Source of the DNA: JAXLSZ01 sp046330315
GTDB lineage: Bacteria; Actinomycetota; Thermoleophilia; Solirubrobacterales; 70-9
NCBI GenBank assembly: GCA_046330315.1
Contig: JAXLSZ010000007.1
Location: 248,001 to 312,000, forward strand
Reading direction: 5' to 3'
Length of the DNA stretch: 64,000 nucleotides
In this document: piece by piece, positions 35,024 through 43,373 of the stretch
Layout: each line of letters starts with the position of its first letter
Position numbering within the stretch: position 1 is the first letter of the stretch
Made by a program: the position numbers and the translations under genes
The notes under the pieces: generated by a model
The model's database searches: none
The model's input: the letters and a program-made list of their open reading frames with translations, nothing else
Told to the model about the DNA's origin: nothing

Positions 35024-36679
35024 TCAGAAGACCGGCGACTCCACGTAGGTGCCGAAGACCTCCCGCATGGTGGCGATCATCTCGCCCTCGGTGACACCCG
35101 CCCGGGCAGCGGTGAGGATCGGGCCCATCAGGTTCGCCTCCCCCGCGGCGGTGGCCCGAAGCTCGGAAAGCGCCGCCTCGACGGCCGCCGAGTCGCGGTC
35201 GGCGCGGGCCCGCGCCAGGCGCTCCACCTGCTTTCGCTCCAGGGCCGGGTCGATGCGCAGGATCGGCACCTGCTCCTCGCTCTGGCGATGGTCGTTGACG
35301 CCGACCACGATGCGCCGCCGCTCGTCCAGCTCGGTCTGGTAGGCGAAGGAGGCGTCGGCAATCTCGCGCTGGGGGAAGTTCTTGCGGATCGCCTCGACCA
35401 TGCCCCCCATCTCGTCGATCCGGGAGAAGTAGTCGTAGGCGGCCCGCTCGAGGCGGTCGGTGAGGCTCTCCACGAAATAGGAGCCGCCGAGCGGGTCGGC
35501 CGTGCTCGTCACCCCGGTCTCGTGGGCGATGATCTGCTGGGTGCGCAGGGCCAGGCGCACCGCCTCCTCGGTGGGCAGGGCGAGGGCCTCGTCGTAGGAG
35601 TTGGTGTGCAGGGACTGGGTCCCGCCCAGCACCCCGGCGAGGGCCTCGATCGCGGTGCGGACGACGTTGTTGAGCGGCTGCTGGGCGGTGAGGCTGACCC
35701 CGGCCGTCTGGGTGTGGAAGCGCATCCGCATCGACTCGGCGCGCTTGGCCCCGTAGCGGTCGCGCATCTCGGTCGCCCAGATCCGGCGGGCGGCACGGTA
35801 CTTGGCGATCTCCTCGAAGAAGTCGATGTGGGCGTTGAAGAAGAACGAGAGCCGGGGCGCGAAGTCGTCGACGGCGAGGCCGCGCTCGATCGCCGCCTCG
35901 ACGTAGGTGAAACCGTCCTTCAGCGTGAAGGCGAGCTCCTGGGCCGCGGTCGAGCCGGCCTCGCGGATGTGGTAACCGGAGATCGAGACCGGGTGCCAGC
36001 GGGGCATCCGCTCGGTGCAGAACTCGATCATGTCGGTGAGCAGCCGCATCGCCGGATCGATCGGGAAGCACCACTCCTTCTGGGCGATGTACTCCTTGAG
36101 GATGTCGGTCTGGATCGTGCCGGCAAGGCGCTCGGCCGGGACCCCCTGGCGCTCTGCGGCGACCAGGTAGAAGGCGAGCAGGATCGCCGCCGGGGCGTTG
36201 ATCGTCATCGAGGTCGAGACCTCCCCGAGCGGTATCCCTTCGAAGAGGCGCTCCATGTCGCCGATCGTGTCCACGGCCACCCCCTCCCGGCCCACCTCTC
36301 CCTCCGAGCGGGGGTGATCGGAGTCGTAGCCCATCAGGGTCGGCATGTCGAAGGCCACCGAGAGGCCGGTCTGCCCGTGGTCGAGGAGGTAGTGGAAGCG
36401 CTCGTTGGTCTCCTCGACGGTCCCGAACCCCGCGAACTGGCGCATCGTCCAAAGCCGTCCCCGGTACATCGAGGCGTAGGGGCCGCGGGTGAACGGGAAG
36501 GACCCCGGCAGGCCGAGCCTCTCGGCGGGGCCGGAGCCCTCGGTGTCCTCCTCGGTGTAGAGGGGCTCGAGGGGGAGGCCGGAGATCGTGCTGAACTCGG
36601 CGTCGCGCTCCCCGGCGGCTGGGTATTCCCGCTGCCGCCGTTGGCGCGAAGGACGGCGCGATCCGGGCTCCACGGCCAT
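35024..36679 (-). CDS. Coenzyme B12-dependent acyl-CoA mutase large subunit, probably isobutyryl-CoA mutase (IcmA-like)
   Basis: 551 residues, the substrate-binding barrel of the methylmalonyl-CoA mutase family (TRGPYASMYRGRLWTMRQF, GLSVAFDMPTLMGYDSDHP, APRLSFFFNAH). Two positions known to set substrate choice are Tyr and Arg in methylmalonyl-CoA mutase (89 and 207, P. shermanii) but Phe and Gln in isobutyryl-CoA mutase (80 and 198). Here they are Phe82 (RQFAGFG) and Gln200 (YIAQKEW), the same 118 apart. I therefore favour isobutyryl-CoA/n-butyryl-CoA interconversion. TAGACT lies 6 nt before the ATG. The small subunit follows; the chaperone gene meaB is 10 kb away. Confidence 0.88.
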   Translation of the reverse strand: MAVEPGSRRPSRQRRQREYPAAGERDAEFSTISGLPLEPLYTEEDTEGSGPAERLGLPGSFPFTRGPYASMYRGRLWTMRQFAGFGTVEETNERFHYLLDHGQTGLSVAFDMPTLMGYDSDHPRSEGEVGREGVAVDTIGDMERLFEGIPLGEVSTSMTINAPAAILLAFYLVAAERQGVPAERLAGTIQTDILKEYIAQKEWCFPIDPAMRLLTDMIEFCTERMPRWHPVSISGYHIREAGSTAAQELAFTLKDGFTYVEAAIERGLAVDDFAPRLSFFFNAHIDFFEEIAKYRAARRIWATEMRDRYGAKRAESMRMRFHTQTAGVSLTAQQPLNNVVRTAIEALAGVLGGTQSLHTNSYDEALALPTEEAVRLALRTQQIIAHETGVTSTADPLGGSYFVESLTDRLERAAYDYFSRIDEMGGMVEAIRKNFPQREIADASFAYQTELDERRRIVVGVNDHRQSEEQVPILRIDPALERKQVERLARARADRDSAAVEAALSELRATAAGEANLMGPILTAARAGVTEGEMIATMREVFGTYVESPVF

Positions 36680-36685
36680 GGCCGG

Positions 36686-36691
36686 AGTCTA
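36686..36691 (-). promoter_or_regulatory. Candidate -10 hexamer TAGACT for the mutase large subunit
   Basis: Minus-strand TAGACT ends 6 nt before the ATG. Its first three bases are also the TAG stop codon of the P-loop gene upstream. Suggests a leaderless internal promoter for the mutase genes. Confidence 0.45.
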
Positions 36692-37696
36692 GGTCAGCCC
36701 GTCGAGCACGCGGTCGAGCTGCGGGATCGCCTCGGGGTCGATCAGGTTCAGAGCCCGGATCCCGGTCAGGCGCTCGACCAGCTCGACTCCCGCCAGGGTG
36801 CTGGTGCAGCGGCCCGCGATCAGGTCCGGCACCAGGCCGAACGCCTCGATCACCCCGACGACCGAGTAGGGGTCGGAGGCGCAGAGCACGGTGAGAGCGG
36901 TGACCGGCGCCAGCGCCTCGATCGCGGCGGCTCCGTTGTAGGGCTCGAGGGGGGAGGCGCCCGCCTCGGCGACCACCGCGTCCACCCCGGAGACGGCGAG
37001 CGCCGAGGTGATCCGGGCCAGCGCCGCCTCGAACTCGGGCCGGGGGCACACGGTGGACGGCAGCCCCGCGTCGATGAAGTCGAGGATCGGCTCGGCGCCG
37101 GCGTCGCGCATCGCCAGGATGTCTCGGTAGCGTCCGACGCCGGTCAGCTTCGCGCCCCCCACCCGCAGCCCGCGGGCCACCAGCCTGCGCACGATGGTTC
37201 GCGCCGAGACCGTCTTGCCGGCGTCCATCGAGGTCCCGATCAGCAGGACCACCGGACACCGCAGCTCCGCCGGACGGGGCGAGATCGCGAGATCCGCCAT
37301 GCGCACGACACCGCTCCCGGCGGCGACGTGGCCCTCGTAGCGGAGCTCAATCGGAGCCGGCAGCATGCGCGACACCGAGGTCATCCGGCCGAAGACGCAG
37401 GCGGAGGTCAGCGCGTGCATCGCGCCGTCGCCGCCGATCTGCTCCCAGTCGCCCGTCACCTCCAGGGTCGCGTGGCGGCGGCCCAGTGCCCCGACTACGA
37501 GGTCGCCCTCCATCACCTCGATCATGCGCCCGTCCACCGACTCGACCGCGTGGGCCCCCCCGGTGTCCGCGGAGAGGATCCTCCCGAGCACCAGGTCGCC
37601 GCTGCGCCAGCCGTCACGCTCGACCTCGCGGCGCCCGATCTCGCCGGGCTCCAGGGTCCCCCGGCGGGCGACGCTGCCGACGAACGGCCTCGGCAA
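36689..37696 (-). CDS. P-loop NTPase of unknown function (DUF1611-like)
   Basis: 335 residues. The N-terminal ~145 residues form a beta-rich domain that I do not recognise. A Walker A GTSMDAGKT is at 154-162, and DAVVAEAGASPLEPYN further on recalls the DUF1611 and BioD/MobB group. It ends 9 nt before the mutase large subunit and starts 3 nt behind the peptidase gene. The position suggests a helper for the mutase or its substrate, but no evidence decides this. Not a MeaB homologue: it lacks the MeaB signature, and meaB is elsewhere in the window. Confidence 0.75.
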   Translation of the reverse strand: MPRPFVGSVARRGTLEPGEIGRREVERDGWRSGDLVLGRILSADTGGAHAVESVDGRMIEVMEGDLVVGALGRRHATLEVTGDWEQIGGDGAMHALTSACVFGRMTSVSRMLPAPIELRYEGHVAAGSGVVRMADLAISPRPAELRCPVVLLIGTSMDAGKTVSARTIVRRLVARGLRVGGAKLTGVGRYRDILAMRDAGAEPILDFIDAGLPSTVCPRPEFEAALARITSALAVSGVDAVVAEAGASPLEPYNGAAAIEALAPVTALTVLCASDPYSVVGVIEAFGLVPDLIAGRCTSTLAGVELVERLTGIRALNLIDPEAIPQLDRVLDGLT

Positions 37697-37699
37697 GCC

Positions 37700-38806
37700 T
37701 CAGTCCCCCTGCGGTGGCAGCGCGATCAGCAGAGCCGCCAGCGCCGCCCGGTCCACCATCCCGGATACCTCGACGTGCTCGCCCGCCGCGTGGGCGTCTC
37801 CCCCGACCGGGCCCAGGCCGTCGAGGGTCGCGGTGTGAAGGCTTGTCGTGTTCCCGTCCGAGGCACCGCCCACGGCGGCCTCGTGCAGGGTCAGGCCGAG
37901 CGACCCGGCCGCCTCCCGGGCCGCTTCCCAGAGCTCCCGGTTTCGCTCGGTCCTCTCCATCGGGGGGCGACCGAACCCCCCGCTCACCTCGATCCCGATC
38001 CCCTCCTGGACGGGCTCGAGCCCCATGATCGCCCGCTCGACCTCGGCCGCGTCGCCGGCCGTCGGCACCCGCGCCTCGATCACCGCCCCGGCCTCCGGAG
38101 CGACCACGTTGGCCCGCAGGCCACCGTCGATCGTCCCGACGTTCACGGTGATGCCCCGCTCGGCGTCGTTCAGCTCGAAGAGCCGCTGCACCTGGTGCGA
38201 GAGCTCGAGGATCGCCGAGACGCCCCGCTCGGGGGCGAGGCCCGCGTGGCTCGCCCGGCCGAGGATCCTGAGCTCGAAGCGCCCCACCCCTTTGCGCGCC
38301 GTCTTCAGGCGTCCTTCCGAGCCGTAGGAGGGCTCGAAGACGAGGGCACGGCAGGCGCCACGGGCCAGGTTGCGGAGGTGCCTGGTGGACTCCGGGCTGC
38401 CGATCTCCTCGTCGGAGTTGACGAGCACCACGGGGGTCGCGCCGGGAGTCACCGAGAGCGCCTCGAGCGCCTTCATCGCGAAGAGCATCTGGACCAGCCC
38501 CCCCTTCATGTCGTAGGTGCCGGGACCGTGGAGCCGCTCCCCCTCGCGCCGAACCGGCATCTCGTCGAGCGTCCCCACCGGCCAGACGGTGTCGAGATGT
38601 CCGAGCAGGAGCTGGTAGGGGGCGCCCTTGGGGCGCTCCCGGGGGCGGGCGAGGAGGTGGTCCCCGGTCTTCCTGCCCGGCAGGCGGCGGACCCTGAAGC
38701 CGAGAGCCTCGAGCTCGGCGCCGAGGATCTCGACTGCGCGGCCGTGGGTCTCGGGCGCCAGCGACGGCGACTCGCTGCGGACCAGCTCCTCGAGCAGCGC
38801 GACCAT
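37700..38806 (-). CDS. M20 family metallopeptidase (glutamate carboxypeptidase / CPG2-like)
   Basis: 368 residues from the ATG at 38806. It contains the M20 elements LLGHLDTVWP, YDMKGGLVQML, NSDEEIGS and SHAGLAPERGVSAILELS, in the CPG2 style. CPG2-like enzymes release C-terminal glutamate or other amino acids from folates and peptides. The reading could begin 21 codons earlier at a CTG that overlaps the flavin reductase stop (CTGA), which would restore a family-typical N-terminal helix; no ATG, GTG or TTG exists there. Confidence 0.85.
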   Translation of the reverse strand: MVALLEELVRSESPSLAPETHGRAVEILGAELEALGFRVRRLPGRKTGDHLLARPRERPKGAPYQLLLGHLDTVWPVGTLDEMPVRREGERLHGPGTYDMKGGLVQMLFAMKALEALSVTPGATPVVLVNSDEEIGSPESTRHLRNLARGACRALVFEPSYGSEGRLKTARKGVGRFELRILGRASHAGLAPERGVSAILELSHQVQRLFELNDAERGITVNVGTIDGGLRANVVAPEAGAVIEARVPTAGDAAEVERAIMGLEPVQEGIGIEVSGGFGRPPMERTERNRELWEAAREAAGSLGLTLHEAAVGGASDGNTTSLHTATLDGLGPVGGDAHAAGEHVEVSGMVDRAALAALLIALPPQGD

Positions 38807-38865
38807 CGCCTCGCGCCTGGCGCCGAGCCAGGCGAGCAGGTCCGCGGCTCTGGTGTCTGCGGGGC

Positions 38866-39459
38866 TCAGAACCGGGAGTCCACGTGGTACGGGAAGGAGA
38901 GGGTCTCGCCCACCGAGGCGAAGCGCCCGGGGCTCAGGTAGGCGGTCAGCGGGGCCTTGCGGAGCAGGTCTGCGTCGTCGGTGTCGGCGGACCGGATCGC
39001 GCTCTCCGGCGCCGACGCCGCGACCACCCTGCCGATGATCAGGCTGTTCTCGCCAAACCCGTCGATGATGCGCTCGAGCTCGCACTCGAGCCAGAGGCCG
39101 GCGCCGTCGAGCAGCACCCCGTCCACCTCCCTGGCCGGGGAGGTGGAGAGGCCCGCGAGGCTGGGCTTGCTCCCCTCCGCGTCGCGGGGGCCGGCCGCCA
39201 GGCTCGCCTCGACCATCTGCTCGGGTCTCAGGAAGCTCGCGGTGAACTCGCCGTGCTCGAGCGCGTTGGCGTGGGTGGCGTGCCGGGGGCTGCAGACGAA
39301 GCACCAGATGTTCTGCCAGCCCAGCGGCATCGCCATGTGCTTCGGAGCGAGGTCGAAGGAGCCGTCGGGCTCCTTGGTGCCGACCACGACCAGCGGGGCG
39401 ACGGTGAAGACCCTCGCCCAGATCGGGGTGCTGGTGTCTAGCTCTTCGATCGGCTCCAC
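38866..39459 (-). CDS. Flavin reductase-like FMN-binding split-barrel protein
   Basis: 197 residues. It matches the flavin reductase domain: TVAPLVVVGTKEPDGSFDLAPKHMAMPLGWQN at the start and IIGRVV plus a C-terminal YLSPGRFASVGETLSFPYHVD. It binds FMN and may reduce flavins or serve a monooxygenase. The start is peculiar: a 35-bp tandem duplication puts an ATG with a ribosome binding site out of frame, and the frame itself begins at a GTG in the second copy without its own site. Confidence 0.82.
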   Translation of the reverse strand: MEPIEELDTSTPIWARVFTVAPLVVVGTKEPDGSFDLAPKHMAMPLGWQNIWCFVCSPRHATHANALEHGEFTASFLRPEQMVEASLAAGPRDAEGSKPSLAGLSTSPAREVDGVLLDGAGLWLECELERIIDGFGENSLIIGRVVAASAPESAIRSADTDDADLLRKAPLTAYLSPGRFASVGETLSFPYHVDSRF

Positions 39460-39494
39460 GGGGTGCTGGTGTCAAGCTCTTCGATCGGCTCCAT
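39425..39494 (-). repeat. 35-bp tandem duplication covering the flavin reductase start
   Basis: Two 35-nt copies on the minus strand, 39494-39460 and 39459-39425, differ at two positions. The first copy has ATG and CTT where the second has GTG and CTA. The second change creates an in-frame TAG for the upstream ATG. Confidence 0.9.
39438..39494 (-). CDS. Possible 18-codon upstream ORF overlapping the flavin reductase start
   Basis: It begins at the ATG of the first repeat copy, preceded by a GCGAGG ribosome binding site, and ends at TAG inside the second copy, 20 nt past the GTG start of the main gene. The peptide MEPIEELDTSTP plus six residues repeats the start of the main protein and then runs out of frame. 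It may drive coupled translation of the main gene, or be a by-product of the duplication. Confidence 0.4.
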   Translation of the reverse strand: MEPIEELDTSTPWSRSKS

Positions 39495-39528
39495 CGGTCC
39501 TCGCGACGGGAAGCGGCCCGTCCCGACC

Positions 39529-39534
39529 AGTCTA
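39529..39534 (-). promoter_or_regulatory. Candidate -10 hexamer TAGACT upstream of the flavin reductase
   Basis: Minus-strand TAGACT, 34 nt before the upstream ATG. No convincing -35 element. The 165-nt gap 39460-39624 contains nothing else obvious. Confidence 0.35.
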
Positions 39535-39624
39535 GATGCGCCCGGGAGCGCATCCCGCCGTCCTCAACCCCCGGAATCCGTGTGGTGGGACCGCGGGTTC
39601 GGAGAGAGCCCGGCCCGGCGGCCC

Positions 39625-40551
39625 TCAGCGCCCGCGGCCGCCGACCTGGGCGGCGCCGACCCCGATCAGCCCGGCGATCGCCGCCGCGGCCGCGATCGCC
39701 AGCTTTCGGCCGAGGCGCTCGAAGCGCATCACCGGCCACCCCTCCTCCGCGGCGACGGCGGCCAGCCGAGCGTCGGGATTTACGGCCACCGGGTTGCCGA
39801 CCGCCCGCAACATCGGAAGGTCCGAGGCCGAATCGGAGTAGGCGCAGGAGAGGGCCAGGTCGATGTCGTGGGCGGCGGCGAACGCCCGCATCGCCTCGAC
39901 CTTGCCCTTCCCGTAGACGAACGGCCCGTCGAGGCGGCCGGTGAACCGCCCCTCGCCGTCCACCTCGTAGCGGGTGCCGATCCCGCCCGACATGCCGAGC
40001 ACCACGGCGAGCGCGGAGACGATCCCGTCGCCCGCCGCGCTGACGATGAAGGTGGGGCGTCCGGCGTCGATATGGGCATTTACCTCGTCGAGCATCTGCG
40101 GGTAGATCCGAGGCAGGATCCCGGCCATCACCTCCGGCCCCATGCGATCGATCCGGCGGCTGGGCACGCCGGTGATCAGGTCGCGCGCGGCCCGCAGCAC
40201 CTGGGCGGTCTCCTCGTCCGTCGCACCCCTCAGCCGGTAGCGGAAATGGTCGACCGCCCAGCGCAGCAGCTGGGCCCGGCCGACGACCCCGTGCCTGGTG
40301 GCGACCCGGGCGAACTGCATGCCCGAGGACCCCGCCATCAGGGTCTTGTCCAGGTCAAAGAACGCCGCGGCCTTACTTGATACTCCCGCCGCCTGCTCCG
40401 CTTCGCGTCCGCGGGCGGCGGGGCTCGCGCCACTCCCCGCTTCGCGTCCGCGGGCGGCGGGGCTCGCGCCACTCCCCGCTTCGCGTCCGCGGGCGGCGGG
40501 GCTCGCGCCACTCCCCGCTTCGCGTCCGCGGGCGGCGGGGGGATCACCCAT
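39625..40551 (-). CDS. HAD-IB (SerB-like) phosphatase with repeat-encoded N-terminus and C-terminal membrane helix
   Basis: 308 residues. HAD motifs: FFDLDKT (nucleophile Asp), FIVSAAGD (Ser), YGKGK (Lys) and YSDSASDLPML (acidic pair), as in phosphoserine phosphatase-like HAD-IB enzymes. The last ~25 residues are a hydrophobic Ala/Ile/Gly helix, so it is likely membrane-tethered. Between the only possible start (ATG at 40551) and the first motif lie four copies of a 13-residue unit (AARGREAGSGASP) encoded by a 39-bp array. No ATG, GTG or TTG exists in frame after the array, so the array must be translated unless initiation is unusual. Confidence 0.83.
   Translation of the reverse strand: MGDPPAARGREAGSGASPAARGREAGSGASPAARGREAGSGASPAARGREAEQAAGVSSKAAAFFDLDKTLMAGSSGMQFARVATRHGVVGRAQLLRWAVDHFRYRLRGATDEETAQVLRAARDLITGVPSRRIDRMGPEVMAGILPRIYPQMLDEVNAHIDAGRPTFIVSAAGDGIVSALAVVLGMSGGIGTRYEVDGEGRFTGRLDGPFVYGKGKVEAMRAFAAAHDIDLALSCAYSDSASDLPMLRAVGNPVAVNPDARLAAVAAEEGWPVMRFERLGRKLAIAAAAAIAGLIGVGAAQVGGRGR
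40398..40540. repeat. 39-bp tandem repeat, almost four copies
   Basis: Units start at 40398, 40437, 40476 and 40515 and are nearly identical (CCGCTTCGCGTCCGCGGGCG at each start). They code, in frame, for the 13-residue repeats at the start of the HAD phosphatase. Confidence 0.9.
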
Positions 40552-40573
40552 GCGACCGGCGCGGGGTCCCGGG

Positions 40574-41755
40574 CTAACCGGAGACCTCGAGCACTATCGC
40601 GTCGCCCTGGCCGCCCCCCGAGCAGATCGCGGCGACGCCGAGGCCGCCCCCGCGCCGGCGCAGCTCGTGGATCAGGGCGCCGACGATCCGCGACCCGGAG
40701 GCCCCGATCGGGTGGCCGAGCGCGATCGCCCCGCCGTTGACGTTCACCTTCTCCTCGTCCACGCCGAGCATGCGCACGGAGTTGATCGCAACCGAGGCGA
40801 ACGCCTCGTTGATCTCCCAGAGGTCGACGTCCCCGGGGGACTTGCCGATCTTCCCGAGGGCCTGCATGGAGGCGTTGGCGGGCGTTCGCGCGAGGTAGGG
40901 GAAGTCGTCGGCGACGGTCCCGTAGGCCAGGACGCGGGCCAGGGGCTCGCGCCCGTTCGCCTCCGCCCACCCGTCGGAGGCGACCACGACGGCGGCCGCG
41001 CCGTCGTTGACGCCCGGCGCGTTCCCTGCGGTGTGGGTGGCATCCTCGCCTCCCACCGGTCGCAGCTTCGAGAGGACCTCGACGGTCGTGTCCGGGCGGA
41101 TCGCCTCGTCGGTATCCACCGTGCTCTCGGACTTCCGGGTCTTCACGGTCACCCCGACGATCTCCTCGGCGAGCAGCCCATCCTCGGTCGCCTTCGCGGC
41201 GCGCTCGTGCGAGCGTGCCGCGAAGCGATCCATGTCGGCTCGGGTGATCTCGAGCTCGTTGGAGACCGCGCTGGCCTCGTTGATCATCTGCTGCTCGGTG
41301 AACGGGTTGGTCAGCCCGTCGTGGGTCATCGAGTCGACAGCGCCGACGTCGCCCATCCGGAACCCGAAGCGCGCCCCGGGCAGCAGGTAGGGCGCCTTGC
41401 TCATCGACTCCATGCCCCCGGTCACGGCCAGCTCGGCGTCGCCGGCGCGGATCGCCTGGTCGGCGAGTCCGATCGTCCTCATCCCCGAGGCGCAGACCTT
41501 GTTCACCGTCTCCGAGGGGACCTCCTTCGGGATCCCGGCCTTGATCTGGGCCTGGCGCGAGGGAATCTGCCCCTGGCCCGCCTGGAGCACCTGGCCGAAG
41601 ACCACCTGGCCGATCTGGGCGGGCTCGACGCCCGAGCGCTCCATCGCGGCCTCGATCGCCGTTCCGCCGAGGTCCGTCGCGTCGAGGGAGGAGAGTGCCC
41701 CGCCCATCTTCCCGAACGGGGTCCTTGCGCTTCCGAGGATGACTGTGCTGGGCAT
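40574..41755 (-). CDS. Acetyl-CoA acetyltransferase (thiolase)
   Basis: 393 residues, normal thiolase length. The acyl-accepting Cys is in NKVCASGMR, with NEAFAS, GGAIALGHPIGASG and the second Cys in CSGGGQGDA. It condenses or cleaves acetoacetyl-CoA or longer 3-ketoacyl-CoAs. Sequence is of the biosynthetic/acetoacetyl type. It heads the minus-strand series ending in the mutase genes and diverges from pepA. ATG start. Confidence 0.94.
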   Translation of the reverse strand: MPSTVILGSARTPFGKMGGALSSLDATDLGGTAIEAAMERSGVEPAQIGQVVFGQVLQAGQGQIPSRQAQIKAGIPKEVPSETVNKVCASGMRTIGLADQAIRAGDAELAVTGGMESMSKAPYLLPGARFGFRMGDVGAVDSMTHDGLTNPFTEQQMINEASAVSNELEITRADMDRFAARSHERAAKATEDGLLAEEIVGVTVKTRKSESTVDTDEAIRPDTTVEVLSKLRPVGGEDATHTAGNAPGVNDGAAAVVVASDGWAEANGREPLARVLAYGTVADDFPYLARTPANASMQALGKIGKSPGDVDLWEINEAFASVAINSVRMLGVDEEKVNVNGGAIALGHPIGASGSRIVGALIHELRRRGGGLGVAAICSGGGQGDAIVLEVSG

Positions 41756-41852
41756 CTCTGCCTTTCCTTGTTAGGTGTGCCGAGGTGCTGGGCCGCGGTG
41801 CGGCGGGAGACGGCACGATAGCGAGGGGCGCCGCGCCGGAACGCCGAGCGCA

Positions 41853-41858
41853 TAGACT
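41853..41858 (+). promoter_or_regulatory. Candidate -10 hexamer TAGACT for leaderless pepA
   Basis: TAGACT ends 9 nt before the pepA ATG; no ribosome binding site lies between. It sits in the 112-nt divergent space with the thiolase gene. Confidence 0.45.
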
Positions 41859-41867
41859 GCCCCGCGC

Positions 41868-43304
41868 ATGAGGGTCAAGGTCCGGGAGAGCCCGATTGCC
41901 GAGGCCGGCGCCGACCTCGTGGTGGCGGGCCTGTTCGAGGGCGAGGAGCTGCCCGGGGAGCTGGCGGCGGGGCGCGGCGCCGCCGACGCGAAGAGCGGCT
42001 ACAAGAAGGTCACGGTCGTCCACCCCGGCCAGCCGGCCCGGGCGCTGGTCGTGGGGCTCGGGAGGCGCGGGGATCTGGACGTCGAGCGCGCCCGGGTTGC
42101 GGCTGCGCTCGCGGCGCGCCAGGCCGCCGCCCTGGGCGCCGCGACGATCGCCTGGGTGGTCCCGGACTCGCCCGATCCCGCCGGCACCGCCGCGGGGCTC
42201 GTGGTCGGCACGGTCCTCGCCACCTACCGGTTCGACCGCTTCCGCAGCCACGAGGAGGACGAGGACCCTCCCGGCCCCGGGGAGCTGGTCCTGCTCGGCC
42301 CGCCCGAGGTCGCTGCCGAGGCGGAGATCGCCAGGGTCGTCGCCGAGGCCCAGAACCGGGCCCGGAACCTCCAGGACCTTCCCTCCAACGTCGCCACGCC
42401 CTCCTACCTGGCCGGCCGCGCCGAGGAGATAGACGCCCGGCACGACTCGGTGAGCACCGAAGTGCTTGGCGGGCGCGAGATCTCCGAGCGCGGGATGGGG
42501 GGGCTGGAGGCGGTGGGCAGCGGCAGCGCCGAGGACCCGGCGCTGATCGTCCTGCGCTACCGCGGCGCCGCGTCCTCCGAACCGCTGGGCCTGGTCGGCA
42601 AGGGGGTGACCTTCGACACCGGAGGAATCTCGCTGAAGCCGGGCGCCTCGATGCACGAGATGAAGATGGACATGTCGGGGGCGGCGGCGGTGCTCGAGGC
42701 GGTATCCGCGATCGCCGAGCTCGGGATAGGGATCGACGTGATAGCCGTGGTGCCGGCGACCGAGAACATGCCCTCCGGGACCGCGGTCAAGCCGGGGGAC
42801 ATCATCACCCAGTACAACGGCAGGACCGTCGAGGTCAACAACACCGACGCCGAGGGTCGCCTGATCCTCGCCGACGCGCTCGCCTACTGCGTCGAGCTGG
42901 GAGCGACCCGGGTGGTGGATCTCGCGACCCTGACAGGCGCCGTCCTGGTCGCGCTCGGCTCGACCTACGCGGCGCTGGTCTCCAACGACGACGAGATGGC
43001 CGCCCTGGTCGAGCACGCGGCGGAGGAGACGGGAGAGCTGGCCTGGCGGCTGCCACTGCATCCCGAGTACAAGGAGCTGACCCGCGGCAAGGTCGCCGAC
43101 CTCACCAACCTCGCCGCGAAGCGCAAGGCGGGGACGATCTACGCGGCCTCCTTCCTGGAGGAGTTCGTCGACGGGCGCCCCTGGGCGCACCTCGACATCG
43201 CCGGGACCGCCTGGGACGTGGGGCGCGAGTACGTGGGGGACGGGCCCACCGGCATCGGGGTCCGGCTGCTGGTCGCTCTGGCCAGGGACCTGGCGGGGCG
43301 CTGA
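41868..43304 (+). CDS. pepA: Leucyl aminopeptidase (M17)
   Basis: 478 residues. It contains the M17 active-site set LVGKGVTFDTGGISLKPG and the signature NTDAEGRLILADAL, with DMSGAAAVL in between. It is a hexameric, two-metal cytosolic enzyme that removes N-terminal residues from peptides. The N-terminal regulatory domain (~150 residues) is intact. ATG start with a TAGACT hexamer immediately upstream instead of a ribosome binding site. Confidence 0.94.
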   Translation: MRVKVRESPIAEAGADLVVAGLFEGEELPGELAAGRGAADAKSGYKKVTVVHPGQPARALVVGLGRRGDLDVERARVAAALAARQAAALGAATIAWVVPDSPDPAGTAAGLVVGTVLATYRFDRFRSHEEDEDPPGPGELVLLGPPEVAAEAEIARVVAEAQNRARNLQDLPSNVATPSYLAGRAEEIDARHDSVSTEVLGGREISERGMGGLEAVGSGSAEDPALIVLRYRGAASSEPLGLVGKGVTFDTGGISLKPGASMHEMKMDMSGAAAVLEAVSAIAELGIGIDVIAVVPATENMPSGTAVKPGDIITQYNGRTVEVNNTDAEGRLILADALAYCVELGATRVVDLATLTGAVLVALGSTYAALVSNDDEMAALVEHAAEETGELAWRLPLHPEYKELTRGKVADLTNLAAKRKAGTIYAASFLEEFVDGRPWAHLDIAGTAWDVGREYVGDGPTGIGVRLLVALARDLAGR

Positions 43305-43373
43305 TCCTCTAGCGTTGGCGCAGGCCCGCCACGGCCGGGGCGCCGGCCGCAACCACCAGCCAGGAGGGAAGCA

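Noticed and set aside
35024..36679. Labelling the mutase as methylmalonyl-CoA mutase
   Set aside because: The two specificity residues are those of isobutyryl-CoA mutase. The family call is safe; the substrate label is not.
40398..40540. CRISPR-like or attachment-site repeats
   Set aside because: Head-to-tail 39-bp units without spacers, in frame with the HAD gene; no integrase or tRNA nearby.
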